Assembly: GCA_917880885.1 (NCBI GenBank)
Contig: OU862919.1
Location: forward strand, 49,265,058 to 49,329,057
Length of the DNA: 64,000 bases
Direction: 5' to 3'
DNA from: Limnephilus marmoratus
Lineage: Eukaryota; Arthropoda; Insecta; Trichoptera; Limnephilidae
The notes beneath the pieces are model-generated. The model was not told where the DNA came from and ran no database searches. It worked only from the letters and a program-made list of their open reading frames with translations. The translations under genes were made by a program, and so were the position numbers. Position 1 is the first letter of the stretch. Each line of letters starts with the position of its first letter. Below are positions 33,017 through 44,593 of the stretch, in pieces.

Positions 33017-33440
33017 GCCCCGCTTCCCGCGTTTTTACCGATTTATTACATTACATATTTTCCTTAACTTAAAGTTTTAAAGCTCTTAAAAAAATGTCAT
33101 TCCTGAAGATAATATCTATAGATATAGATACATTCCCCACGCCCGCGCCGCAACGGCAATTATATGAAGTTCCATCGATATAAAAAAATTGCAATGTACG
33201 ATCCGAAAATTATTTAAACACATTTTCTTCAATTATTTTACAAGTTATATGTATGAAAGAATTCAGTGTTTAATTAATTGCTATTTTAGACATTCCGCAC
33301 GAGATTTTTGGTACATTTTAAACAAGTCGCGTTTTATTAAACATTTTAACAATTTTCGCTTAAATACTATCGTTTTTAATATTAGCGCACTCCCTCCAAC
33401 ATTCGTATTTACATATCTCGCCTTCTTCTTTTTGAACAAA
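33017..33440 (-). repeat. Dispersed repeat B, inverted copy
   Basis: Reverse complement of the 562-996 family, from the ACCGATTTATTACA block to the GCGCACTCCCT block. Confidence 0.7.
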
Positions 33441-33511
33441 AAGCATATCTTTCCTATATCTGATATACTGTAGAAGGAGCAGACACGCGTTATCTGGTAA
33501 TCACCCCAAAT

Positions 33512-33787
33512 TTGATACCTACACTTGCAAAGTCAAGACAAAACGGTTATCGTATAAAAACCTTTCCAAGAAAACAAGAGCAGTGTGTAATGTCAACAAG
33601 CAATGGAATTTCAACAATTATAAATGATAAGCATACTTTAATAACAGCAGCAAAAGAATTCCTGGAGGTGAATCATGGGGAATTAATTCCGGCCCCACTG
33701 ATCGTGACGTACCTCAGTTCCCAGGGAGCCAATGAACCCAGTGGCTGGGCAATGGTTGGGTTTATTGCGTATTCTTTTGTCGGTTAG
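33512..33787 (+). CDS. Short open frame, unrecognised
   Basis: 91 codons with fairly non-repetitive composition (…KEFLEVNHGELIPAPLIVTYLSSQGANEPSG…). It looks more protein-like than neighbouring frames but matches no family I know, and has no visible start context or partner. It may be a transposon or gene scrap or chance. Confidence 0.2.
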   Translation: MIPTLAKSRQNGYRIKTFPRKQEQCVMSTSNGISTIINDKHTLITAAKEFLEVNHGELIPAPLIVTYLSSQGANEPSGWAMVGFIAYSFVG

Positions 33788-34224
33788 TGGGTTCGGATTT
33801 TGGGTGATGTAACTACAGGCAACAGGTAGATCCTGCCTGCGCTACTCGTATCAAGGTGAGATGTATTTCCAGAGGTGCGTTTTGTGAAGCAATATGACGA
33901 AATAATGTATGTGCAAGAAAGGAAAAAGGGGGTTAGTCGAATGGGCCATGTACACGTGTGTTTATACTCAACCTGTTGTCATTGCCGCGTTTTTGATTTC
34001 AAATAATACTGGCTCGTATTTCGAGTAGTCTTTTTTATAAGTTTATCTATAACTTGTAACACAACTAAGGAGCAAGTTTGCGAAAAAATCTCTTAACTGT
34101 ATACTGTAGAATTATTTTTTTTCCGTCAGCGCATTCCTTCGTAGAGTACACTGTTTTGCGTAATCGCTTTGCGCTCTTTTGGTAGCCTGATTTCATTGTG
34201 TCATGTCTGAGAATTTCCTTGTCG
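33788..34224. other. No gene recognised
   Basis: No supported feature. Confidence 0.5.
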
Positions 34225-34226
34225 TA

Positions 34227-34582
34227 TACACGGTGTTAAGGGACGTACTTGACTTACTTTAACCAGTGATTCCTGACATTATTTGGAGTAAAAAATGTAA
34301 ATGAAATTTTGGTCCCCGGTGACTTTTTTTTTTAAAAATTTTTTTCTTCAAAATTAAACAAAAAAAAATTTCTTCCGCAGGTCACTTAGCCAGTCCGACG
34401 AACCTCTTACCCCGTTTCCAACTGTTCAACAACTACCATTATTTTATGTTTTTGTAGAAAAAAAAAAAAAAAAAACATCAAAAATGTCACCGGGGATCAA
34501 AATTTTATTTACATTTTTTACTCCAAATAATGTCAGGAATCTCTGGTTAGAGTAAGTCAAGTACGTCCCTTAACACCTTGTA
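34227..34582. mobile_element. Tc1/mariner-type MITE
   Basis: Ends TACACGGTGTTAAGGGACG and its near complement, extending about 90 bp inward (ATTATTTGGAGTAAAAAATG on both sides), flanked by TA. Non-coding. Confidence 0.8.
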
Positions 34583-34689
34583 TAATTTAATTTGATAAGT
34601 AAATTTGTAATAGGTGTGTAAATGCCATCGCGTTCAAGGTCAGCATCTGTTTCACTGTTGATCGTTAGCATTTTCAACATAACATGACG

Positions 34690-34831
34690 TTATTATAAGC
34701 AATAATTGTCAGCCTGAAACACTCATTTACATTGAAAAATCTTCCGAGAAAAGATACTTGCCGCCAACGGGACATGAACCCGTGTCCTTCTGATTGCCGG
34801 TCGGATGCTCTGACCACTGAGCTATGGCGGC
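34690..34831 (-). mobile_element. tRNA-headed SINE, copy 1
   Basis: The minus strand begins with a 72-nt tRNA-like head (34831-34760). The 7-bp acceptor GCCGCCA/TGGCGGC is perfect, the D arm is GCTC/GAGC, and the T arm is ACGGG-TTCATGT-CCCGT. The anticodon stem has one mismatch and the loop has C where U33 should be. A body of about 70 bp follows and recurs at 35097-35182, so I call it a SINE and not a tRNA gene. Confidence 0.75.
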
Positions 34832-35096
34832 ATATCTAATACCCGCCAAATAATTTAATATATACTGGTGTTTCATTCAACAATTACTGATATTACATTT
34901 TTCCACCTGAAAACAATCAACTTTATTTTTGTGAGGGAGGTATTGTTAGTACTAAATCTCTCGCTAGGTGGCGTCGAGACAAATTATGTCTACATTTTTT
35001 GGTGAAATACTTTTAACTTGTTAAATATTAATTATTATTTTTAATTTATAAACTAACGTTTAAGAAAAGATTTTTATGCATAGCACAAAGGGTAAC

Positions 35097-35182
35097 AATT
35101 ATTATAAGCAATAATTGTCAGCATGAAACACTCATTTACATTGAAAAATCTTCCGAGAAAAGATACTTGCCGCCAACGGGAC
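35097..35182 (-). mobile_element. tRNA-headed SINE, copy 2, 5' truncated
   Basis: Near-identical to the body of copy 1, stopping within the tRNA T arm. Confidence 0.75.
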
Positions 35183-35869
35183 GTAACCTCTATAACCAAC
35201 GCCATCTGTTAAATCAAATCCATACCACGCTGCCCGCTGCCCGCTGTCCGCTGCCGCTTGGCCAGATATATTATGTATTTCCACCAATCTACACAAAACC
35301 TTGACAAATTGTATACCTAAACCTTCCTCATGAATCACTCTATATATTGGTGAAAACCGCATGAAAATTCGTTCAAGAGTTTTTGAGTTTATCGCGAACA
35401 GACAGAATTTATAATATGTAGAGATAATAACTAGACTCTGGAACTCTTAACTAAGGTTAATTATTATTCTCCCTAAAATAGTATGTCTTTCGTTATTTAG
35501 TAAGTTAGTCATATTTCTTCTATTGCATCATAAGTCATTGCGTTGCTCAAGTATTGGAAAAAGATAAGCGGAACCTATTGTGAGAACTTGAATGAACCGT
35601 GATTAATTCTGAGAACCACACTCTTAGTCTAGGCCGTCTAGGGTTTAGGGCCCCTATGGTCTGTGCACGCGTGCAAGAGCGCACGTCTCCATCTAAAGCA
35701 AATTCGGTCATAGAAGCACGTATCACTTTCTAGCCTCGCAACACAAAATTTTTTTTAGAGATACACCTACATCAATAGTTGACGAATCACACATTTACAG
35801 TACAGAGAATCTATTAATAATTTAACCCGTATAATCACAGGAGACCATATTTGTCCAAGCTCAAATAGG
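35183..35869. other. No gene; possible retroelement 3' scrap
   Basis: 35360-35430 resembles LINE 3' ends of the type TTTTTGAGTTTATCGCGAACA seen in insects. The rest is unassigned. Confidence 0.4.
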
Positions 35870-36630
35870 TCTCATATAAATCATTGTATCTCCTTTACTA
35901 TCCTGGTGATAAATTGGATATAAAAGGTGTTAGAAAGAGAAAACTTCACGCTTCATATTCAAATCTAAAATTTAATCTTAGAAAAAATTAAATACAAAGT
36001 TTTCGATAGCAATTAGAGAAAATGTATAAAATTTCGAGATATTTATAATTATTTTTGTGAGAAACGACACAAAGTGTGGTGACAATAAAGTTTATAATAC
36101 ATTTGCCTGATAAAATGTGTGTTTTTCTTTTTTTAAGTGAAAACTTCTTTAGCACCGTTGTGATTTGAAACTCGATGAAACGGAAACGAGCGACACTAAA
36201 AAGAGACAAACACATACATTTATAGGATTTAGCCTAAAATTTAAATAATTTTTAAACTTGGTAATAAATAATATTACAATAAATAAACCCCACAATTATC
36301 CTACTTCTGATATGCATTCGTCTCATTCTATCGAAGTTTGTTTTCTGAAGGTTTCACTTCTACCGCGTGTGAACTGCACACATGTTGTTTTTTTCGTTAT
36401 CAGTAATTTTAGATAGAAAAAAGGTAAGGTCGGCCATTTTTAAAACTTTTTATGTTTGTATTACAAATTTTAATATTTCAGAAATTATACGTTTATTTCT
36501 AATAATAAAATTTAAAAGCATACTCCATCTCCGTTTAAGCTTTCAGATATGTTCAGAAATATTCCATTTATTGTAAAGCGGAAATATTTCGACCCTCTGA
36601 CGAAATATGTTCGAGGCCTGAGGGAGTATA
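35870..36630 (+). repeat. Dispersed repeat A, copy 4, split by repeat D
   Basis: 35870-36130 and 36390-36630 join to match 5040-5560. The interruption is repeat D (about 36135-36385), so D is younger than A here. Confidence 0.7.
36135..36385 (+). repeat. Dispersed repeat D, copy 4
   Basis: Shares GCACCGTTGTGATTTGAAA and TTCACTTCTACCGCGTGTGA with the other copies; the middle is altered. Confidence 0.7.
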
Positions 36631-38461
36631 CAACATGAAAGATTAGTGAATTAATGAGAAGCCTAGATTTATGGCACGCGTGCAGAATAACACGTCGGGT
36701 TTAAACAAATTCTGTCATAGAAGCACGTGGCACTTTCTCGCCTTAGAGCAAGGATCTTGAGAGATATAAATAGTTGACAAATCAATCACACAGCAGCACA
36801 GCTGATATGAGAAGAGAGATTCCATTGTATTGAGATGAAACAACTATAATAAACTTCATAAAAACTATGCGCCAGATCGCAATGCGGTAAAGGCCTACAA
36901 AGGTTTTAGCGATCTTGAGAATGGCTTTGTAATTCAAGTCATTTCATTGAGGAGTATTTTAGACGATTGATTTTTAGAACTGTATTTTCGTAACTGGAAA
37001 AGGAAGGACGATAGTAGACTCATAGATCGAATGCAGTAGGGTTAAATCCCTTAGGCGTACGTGTGGCAAAACATTTATAATTAAATTGGGAATGAATGTA
37101 ATATTATATAGCTGATTTCTACATATTTCATTAAATAAATGGCTGGAAAATTAACAGACTGTTTTAAATTTAAATGAACCATGATAATATAGACCGGTCA
37201 GGGGCTGAGTTGAGATCTCGGCCAGCTAAGTCCTTCTAAGTTCTCCATCACGACACAAGCAACATTTTCCGTTTAATGTGGTGGTAGTAGGAGATCTTCA
37301 AATATTGTCAGGTTATTCGTATGTGTCAATGTTTGCCTTTCTTTGTAAAAAAATATTTGTCGCTAATTCAATGCTTATGGTTCTGTAAGGGTGTCGTGTC
37401 TTAGGAGGGTTTGTGCGGTAAAAGCATATACCTACATGTTATTACTATTACCCAATTTCGGTTGATGACATTCGAAGAGAATTCAAGGCTGGTAAGCGTA
37501 ATGAACAAGTTAAGAGAGGTACGCTTAGAAGGTTTAAGACATAGAGACACGTAAAGCGGATAACGGAGGTAGGTGTGTCACAAGAAAACGGAGACGTCCC
37601 AGGAAGATATGACACAATCAAGTTAGTCAAATACTTGAGTCAGATCGTGTCGGGAGTTTGCATTACAATATATTATGTAATGTATAAGATGACGTATTAA
37701 TAGATATACGATGTAGAAATAGTGTGTAGAATTATTGTAAGTTGATTAGTTTTAAATTTTGTTTGTTTCATCGTCATTTACAAAGGCAATTATTGCACAA
37801 CGATTTCAAATAATCTAACACATTTTAAGTGGCACGTACGTATTGATACGTGCACTTTGTTAACAAGGCATGGTTTTCTTAGAAAAATGACTCACACAAA
37901 CGAAAAATTGCCACACGCACTGTATAAGGAAATCAGTCAAATCAATTTTATAATTTTCCAATTTTCCCAGAAAATATTTTTCGATTTTTTTTTCCGGGAC
38001 CAAAAATTTTCCAACACGAAATTTTACATATTTTCTGAGCAAAATTTTTATGAAATTATAATGTTTCTGAAAAAAAATTTTTCAGAAAATAAAAATTTCT
38101 CAACATTGAAAATGTCCAAACTTCACTAAAAGATGTATTTTTAAAAATTTCTCGATCGATTTTCAGACAACTTTCCGATTTTCTATATATATTACTTAGG
38201 CATTTACAAATGGTTTTTAAAGAAAAAGAGAAAGAAAAATGAATAGATACCTACGAGTATGTGTTATTATTAGATACGTAAGTTAATTTTGGAACGCATT
38301 CTAATAATTGCTGTTGTACATACAAAATGACAAAACTCTACGATCAGGGAACTTTGCTAAATTGGGCGAAGCACATCGACAGTAGCGGACGCTTGTAGCG
38401 GATTTTAATCTGTTAGTACTACTATGTCGTAAAAATAGGGAGGCATAAGAATAACAACACG
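36631..38461. other. No gene recognised
   Basis: AT-rich. At 37980-38130 many AATTTT/AAAATT words create long but low-complexity frames on both strands. Confidence 0.5.
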
Positions 38462-38464
38462 TAG

Positions 38465-38756
38465 TAGCCCAGTCATTCCGTAGTTTTACCTTGCAAAAGG
38501 TCATGTAGTAGCGATTTTGATATATGTTGTTAAGATTGGGACTCTAAAGAAAAAAAAAAGTTTTCGACCTCGGGAGAGTCGAGCTCGATCCGCCATCTTG
38601 GATTGAAGGTCCCGAAATTTGGTTTTTTCAAAAAAATTATGAAATGGTTGATTTTACAACCAAGTTGTTCAAGGCAAACTTGAAGAAAACTAAATTATGT
38701 ACATTTTATGTCCAATGTTTTTTTTTGTAAGTCTAATAGGTAACGAGTTACAGCGG
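38465..38756. repeat. TE-2 left terminal inverted repeat
   Basis: Complementary to 40977-41277, down to CTAATAGGTAACGAGTTAC at the inner edge. Confidence 0.9.
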
Positions 38757-39008
38757 AAGAAAGAAGACAATTTTGACAAAAAATTGTAAAACTCAAGTTT
38801 TCTTGATAAATTTTTGTAAGAACATATTACAAAATATCATTTTAACGTATTCCCACAAACAACATACTTATATAGCATCATCCGTGTGCTCGATTACGTT
38901 GATTGACGTTGTTATAGTGGGCTCCTAGTCTATAGCTGATTTGGCAACACTGATTGAGTCCTGGTTACTGGACGATGCCTGGACGCTCGGTCTATCGGAC
39001 GTCGGAGG

Positions 39009-40576
39009 ATGTCGAACATGGTTACCAGGTATACAAATTTTGAATCTATTAAATTCAAACGTAAGGACAAAGTTATTCCATTAGTAGCAGTCAACAGCAG
39101 CATCAAGATCGGCGAAACAACTATTTCCATCAACCCGCTAATGTTGTTCCAGAGAGTGTGTATTTTGAAGAAATCCGACGAAGAATTGAAGGATTACCTT
39201 AAATTCGAACTCGCCCCATTTCCTTTGTCGCTTTTCTCTGAAGAAGGAATGCGCAAAGGTACGAAATCATCATTTTATGGTGTTTTTGAACAACTTCCAG
39301 AAGGCGTGCAACTTGAAGGTAGCAAAATTAATGTTGTGGATGGAGGATACCTTTTACATAAAGTTGTATGGAATGGTAATGATTTTTTTGGGTCAATTTG
39401 CGAGAAGTACGTTCACTATGTAAGACATCACTATGGATCACATGCAGTTATTGTTTTCGATGGATATCCGCTAGATGATGGTGAAAAAAAAATACAAAAA
39501 CCGCAGAAAGACTTCGCCGATCGAAGAAGCATATGTCTGCAGATGTTCTTTTCGATGAAACAATGCCAGTTCAAGTTTCACAAGAACGTTTTTTAGCCAA
39601 TGAAAATAACAAAGTCCGTCTGATTTCGATGCTTACAAAGCAATTTATACAGGCTGATTTTACAGTTAAGCAGGCTGAAGAAGATGCTGATGAGTTGATT
39701 GTAAATACTGCGATTCCCTTGTGTTCATCATTTGACGCTGTATTCGTTATTGGCGAAGACGTTGATCTCCTAGTTCTGCTAACAGCATTGGCACCACCCG
39801 AAAGTAGTATATATCTTCGCAAACCCGGGAGAGGCAAAACTTTTGAAAGACTGTATTCCGCGAATAGTGTGAAATACAAAGAAGCGGCTGAGAATATTCT
39901 GTTTCTCCATGCCTTTAGTGGCTGCGATACAACATCGTCCTTCTTCAACCAAGGAAAAACAAAATTTTGTTCACTTGTACAGAACGACACAAGACTAAAT
40001 GCCATGATAGAAATCTTCAAACAACATGATGCAAAACCAGAAGACATAGCAGATGCAGGAACACGCTTTCTTGTTGCTTTGTACGGGGGTGACATGGATA
40101 AGGAAACCTTGGAAGAAGTCCGCTACCAACGTTTCGCAAAGTCAACAACAAAAAGCAAATTCAATGTTGCCTCTTTGCCACTAACGAACGACGCTGCACG
40201 GTACCATGCATTTAGGACGTACCACCAAGTCCAAAAATGGTATGGAATCCAAAAAAATCCAGAAAACTGGGGCTGGAAACGTGGCACCAACGGGCTTGTT
40301 CCAGTAAGAATGACAAAGAAACCAGCACCCGAGACTTTATTGAAATTTATTTCATGTAATTGTAAAAAAGGATGCGGCGTTGCATGTGGCTGCAGGAAAG
40401 CTGGATTGAATTGTTCTATTGTGTGTGGGTGCTGTAATGGTCAAACATGCCGAAATTTGCCAGAGGTTCATATCGATGTCGAGGAAGAAGATGAAGAGAT
40501 TTTATCAATGGAAGCCCAGAATCTCAGTACCACAGGCAATGAATTAGAAGATGACATTGATGAAGAGTGTTATTAA
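39009..40576 (+). pseudogene. TE-2 PIN/FEN1-like nuclease with CXC domain, one frameshift
   Basis: Two overlapping frames: 39009-39596 (KFKRKDKVIPL, VVDGGYLLHKVVW, VIVFDGYP) and 39533-40576 (QAEEDADELIV, VIGEDVDLLVLL, FSGCDTTSSFF, then ASLPLTNDAARYHAFRTYHQVQKW and the cysteine-rich tail). The switch lies near the A run at 39484-39492. The C-terminal tail has the CXC form C-N-C-K-K-G-C...C-G-C-R...C-x(4)-C-G-C-C...C, as in tesmin/TSO1-type DNA-binding domains, followed by an acidic end. Catalytic acidic residues are kept, including E-D-V-D-L for D-T-D-L. Only one disabling change is seen, so this copy is much fresher than TE-1, though N-terminally truncated. Confidence 0.85.
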
Positions 40577-40976
40577 GATGTCGATATCAACCAACCGGCA
40601 TCAATAAAAAATATCATTAGGCAATAGCCAATATATAAAATAATTTCGAAATCTACCATCGCTGGTATATCTGTGGAGTAGACCTACAGGGGATACCACA
40701 ATAAAAAATGCGCCATGTTCTCTACCTCATAGTAGTGTGGAAATGAGTTAACAAAATTATTATAATTATATGAAAAAAAAAAATTATATAATATAATTAT
40801 GTATAAAATGGTCACCAACACTAACTGGGCGAAGCCAACCCAAAAGCTGCCTACAGGGCCTAGCAGTAAAACCCTACGGAGCGGGTTTTTAACAGCTAGT
40901 TATGTAATGAATAACCCGAAAAATAACACAAATTGGGAATTTCATCATTTTTTAGAAAAATATTCACATTTCCTCC

Positions 40977-41277
40977 ACCGTAACTCGTTACCTATTAGAC
41001 TTACAAAAAAAAAACTGTATACATAAAATGTACGTAATTTAGTTTTCTTCAAGTTCACCTTGAACAACTTGGTTGTAAAATCAACCATTTCATAATTATT
41101 TAGAAAAAACCAAATTTTGGGACCTTCAATCCAAGATGGCGGATCGAGCTCGACCCTCCCGAGGTCGAAAACTTTTTTTTTTCTTTAAAGTCCCAATCTT
41201 AACAACATATATCAAAATCGCTACTACATGACCTTTTGCAAGCTAAAGGCCTTTTTAACAACGGAATGACTGGGCTA
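40977..41277. repeat. TE-2 right terminal inverted repeat
   Basis: Mate of 38465-38756, ending GGAATGACTGGGCTA before TAG. Confidence 0.9.
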
Positions 41278-41341
41278 TAGTAGAAGTAGTCAAACTTGGC
41301 CCGAGTCAAAACTTTCAAGATATAAAGATAATGGTATAATT

Positions 41342-41585
41342 TGTGTGGTGACCGGATAATTAAACACAGTGGCATTTCAGCACACCTTTCAATGAAATGT
41401 GATGTAAAGTCAAGAAAAATTATAAAAAAACTAGGTTAAGTACCTAGATTACGTTAGGTTAGGTCATGGGCTATTTTTATCGACAATTTTAATGACTTTA
41501 TATGACACTTTCAAAGGTGTTTTGAAGCGCCACTGTGTTGAGTTGTCACGGAATCAATTCGTGTCATAACCACAGACCAAAGTTT
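41342..41585. mobile_element. Small inverted-repeat element
   Basis: CACAGTGGC...ACACCTTTCAA near the left is matched by TTTCAAAGGTGTTTTGAAGCGC near the right. A related copy is at 56400-56625. Target duplication not fixed. Confidence 0.5.
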
Positions 41586-42590
41586 CCACTTTGTGGTCAT
41601 AATCGAAAAACGATGTTAGGATACATAACAATAACTAATTTAGGTATGAACTATGAACACAAATTATAAATAACCACGTAGAATTTTCCCCTTTGACCAC
41701 ACAATCAATATTAAGCACCGTCAACTAGGAAACACGGAACCTTTCCATATTCCTTTCCAAAAAAAACAAATTAACCTTCTCCCAACCAATTGTACGAATT
41801 TGTCAACTATAATATAACATCCACCGTAGTGGCAAGATTCCAGGCGTAATGAACGATAACCACCAAAACTTTACTAATTTCTCGAATTTCTTGTTCTTGC
41901 TTATTAACTTGATTTGACCCAAACATCTTTGACTGTTGTTTTTATTGTTTTTACATATTTTTTTATTCTTACATATTATTGCACACCGTTGATTGGTGTA
42001 ATTATACTTTGTCATTTCTTTGTAGGTTTATTATAATTAACCCTCTCCGTTATACACACTATAAAAAAATAAAATAAAATCAGCCAACTTATTCAAAACG
42101 GTTCGGACGCCAAATATAGAATGCGGCGTAAGAGAAGACCAAACACCAAACGCTTGAGTTTAATAAAAGTCGAGATTACAAGTTGCTTTATCGTAAGGAT
42201 TACTACAATGCATATTTAACTGTACCAGACGTACGTCCTATTGGAAGCTCGAAGTTATTCTGAAAATCTGAATCTGAAGCTAGCGAATCCAACACTGCCG
42301 GAGCCTCCCTGTCTATCGTGTACCATCGGCTACTTCCGTCTCCGTTAGCAACTTCCGTGATAGATGGCAACATTCTCGCGGAAGATAAGTTGAGAAATAC
42401 TGCTTTTATTACCTGTAACAAAGAAAAAAAATCCATTAGAAACATATTGACGATATAATATATATTTTAATTAGCATTGCATATTAAATATTATAACACG
42501 AACGACGATAGTCGATACTCTTCTAAGGTACTATTTAACTGACATCTGTTGAGACACCTCACAACTACGTATATAACTATCTATACTAAC
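41586..42590. other. No gene recognised
   Basis: A minus-strand frame at 42203-42445 (80 codons, ending EL.IGRTSGTVKYAL) is not recognised. Confidence 0.45.
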
Positions 42591-43282
42591 TACAAGGTGG
42601 CGCAAATGTCTTCACCCTACCGACAGGATGCCGTATTTTTTGCAAAAGGCGGAAAATGTTTATTTATTGCTTCTTCATAATTTAAATACATATATTTTTA
42701 GCATGTAATTATTAACCCCACTAGGGTTCGCCTGTATCGGGGTTAATAATTTCACAATTTAATAAAAATAACACACGCAAATATCGGTCAAGCAAAACAG
42801 TTAAAAATAAAATGATAAACAGAGAAAATAATAAGTGATAAAAATATATGAATTAACAACAAAGTGTTGAGAGATCAGACAAATGTTATCATTCATTATA
42901 TCATTAGTTTATACCATTTTCAACAATAGATAAAATTAAAAAAATATATGTCCTTAAGGTTTTTTTTTTTAAATATGTGTAAAAAATTGAAAAAAACAAA
43001 GATTTATAAGCGATTACATTAGAGCGAATCTTTCTTATGCAATATTAAAGTGACTATCAAATAAATATGAAAGAAACCGTTTTGATCACAACATTATTGT
43101 TTTCATTCCATTTAAGTGCCCGTTTTCATTAAAATATGATTGTATTTCATAGTGTAAGTGACACCTTAGAAATGCCATCCGTGTGATCTTTTAGTTTTGA
43201 TAAAGTTATGGGATACGATAACCCCTATATATTTATTTATTTATTGTTTCTTTACCTCTTTAATTAAGGTGTTATTGCTTAA

Positions 43283-43995
43283 GAGGGCATTACCAGAGAA
43301 AACCGGAAATACGTCATTTTCAAAAAAGTTTTTAGACGTATTGACTCTTTTCTACAAAAAAATATAAATGGATTTCGAAAGATTGTTCTTTTATCTAGCA
43401 TTCGTATGTAATAAATTTTGAGAAAAATTTTAAATTTTTCGTATAATAAGGTTATTCCATAGGTCGTTGGCAGATTTGTTCAATTTTCAAAAAAGTTTTT
43501 GTATTATACCACACCCATTTCAAATAATAAAATCATGCAGTAAAATAAATCAATACATTATCTAGCAAACGTATGTTTTAGAATTTTAATTTTAGTTTCA
43601 ATAAAATCATTAAAAAATATGTACGTACATGTGTTTCTTGGCGAAAATTGGTCCGTTTGTGTATTTATTTGCGCACTTACAAACTAATATATTTCAGATT
43701 TTTTAAACATTCTTATTAAATTTAGACATTATTGAAAAATGATAAATACTTATAATCAAAAAATAACTACAAAAAGTACATTATTTTAATAGTTTTATCA
43801 TCACGCCTTTCAGCATTTTTGGATGAAGGTATAAATTAAAGCTAATTTGAATTGAAATAAATTCGATATTGAGTTATAATTTAAAAAAGCTGGTACGGAG
43901 AATAATTAATCTTTCTCATTGTAACCGCCCTGCACGATCGTAAGAACAACTTTCGACGAAATGTGGATTTTCGTCCGCTGGCTGGTTAAACGCTC
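43283..43995. mobile_element. TTAA-target non-autonomous element, copy 1
   Basis: Flanked by TTAA (43279-43282, 43996-43999). Ends GAGGGCATTACC and the complement of GAGCGTTTAACC. The TTAA duplication fits piggyBac or Kolobok; the ends look more Kolobok-like, but without a transposase this is a guess. A near-identical copy lies inverted at 62034-62736, and a truncated one at 50507-50885. Confidence 0.85.
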
Positions 43996-44236
43996 TTAAA
44001 TTGAAATTTTGAACTTCATTTTGACTTGAGATTAACAATTTTATAAAATACACAAAATAATATAGGTGTTGAAAGACAATATTGTTACAATAATATTTCT
44101 CACAGAATGGGCCTCTACTGTTAATGTTAGTTCTGCTTTGACATTTGAGAAGTAAACGGATATAAAATACACATCAACAAGACATGAATCGCGATGAATT
44201 GCATTTTCGGTCGCCTAATCTCTTGTTTTGATGATT

Positions 44237-44480
44237 TGCACTGGCCGGCAAGATCGCCCGATTTAACCACCAAGACTTCATTTTGTGGGGTTTCTTGAAG
44301 TCACCAGCCTACGCCAACAAACCTCAAACTCTTCAAGCCCTCAAAGAGAAATACGTCGGGAATGCGAGAACTTATCGCCGGAAGTTCTGGAAAGAGTGAT
44401 AGAAAATGCCAAAAATCGGGTCCGTGGTCACAATTCTGGCGGCGGCCAATTGCCGATATCATTTTCTCAACTTAATGGAA
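44237..44480 (+). pseudogene. Mariner-type transposase C-terminal fragment
   Basis: Across frames: WPARSPDLT, then FILWGFLKSPAYANKPQTLQALKE, then LSPEVLERVIENAKNRVRG and GGGQLP. This is the C-terminal part of a Tc1/mariner transposase of the WP(A/P)RSPDL...LWG type, with at least two frameshifts. The frame at 44285-44491 contains the last part. Confidence 0.85.
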
Positions 44481-44593
44481 AAAAAAGTTAAGACATCAAA
44501 TAAACACAAGCCAAAGACAGATCCAAAATTTTTCATTCATAAAAAAAATTACAGCCAAAGAACACCGGGTTACAACTTTTGCGCCACCTTGTA

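Larger units (their letters stand above)
38465..41277 (+). mobile_element. TE-2: shorter relative of TE-1
   Basis: A 2,813-bp element with inverted repeats of about 290-300 bp (38465-38756 and 40977-41277) beginning TAGCCCAGTCATTCCGT. Flanked by TAG at 38462-38464 and 41278-41280. It carries the nuclease/CXC part of the long protein, on the plus strand. The N-terminal coding part present in TE-1 is missing. Confidence 0.9.
42593..44591 (+). mobile_element. Tc1/mariner-type element, interrupted and decayed
   Basis: Ends CAAGGTGGCGCAAATGT and the complement of CAAGGTGGCGCAAAAGT, flanked by TA on both sides. The right part encodes a transposase C-terminus. A TTAA-flanked element sits at 43283-43995, and a scrap of the CAGTGGCGG hAT family at about 42660-42760. 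Confidence 0.8.

Noticed and set aside
34760..34831. tRNA gene on the minus strand
   Set aside because: Good cloverleaf, but U33 is C, the anticodon stem has a mismatch, and the attached body is repeated at 35097-35182, which marks a SINE.
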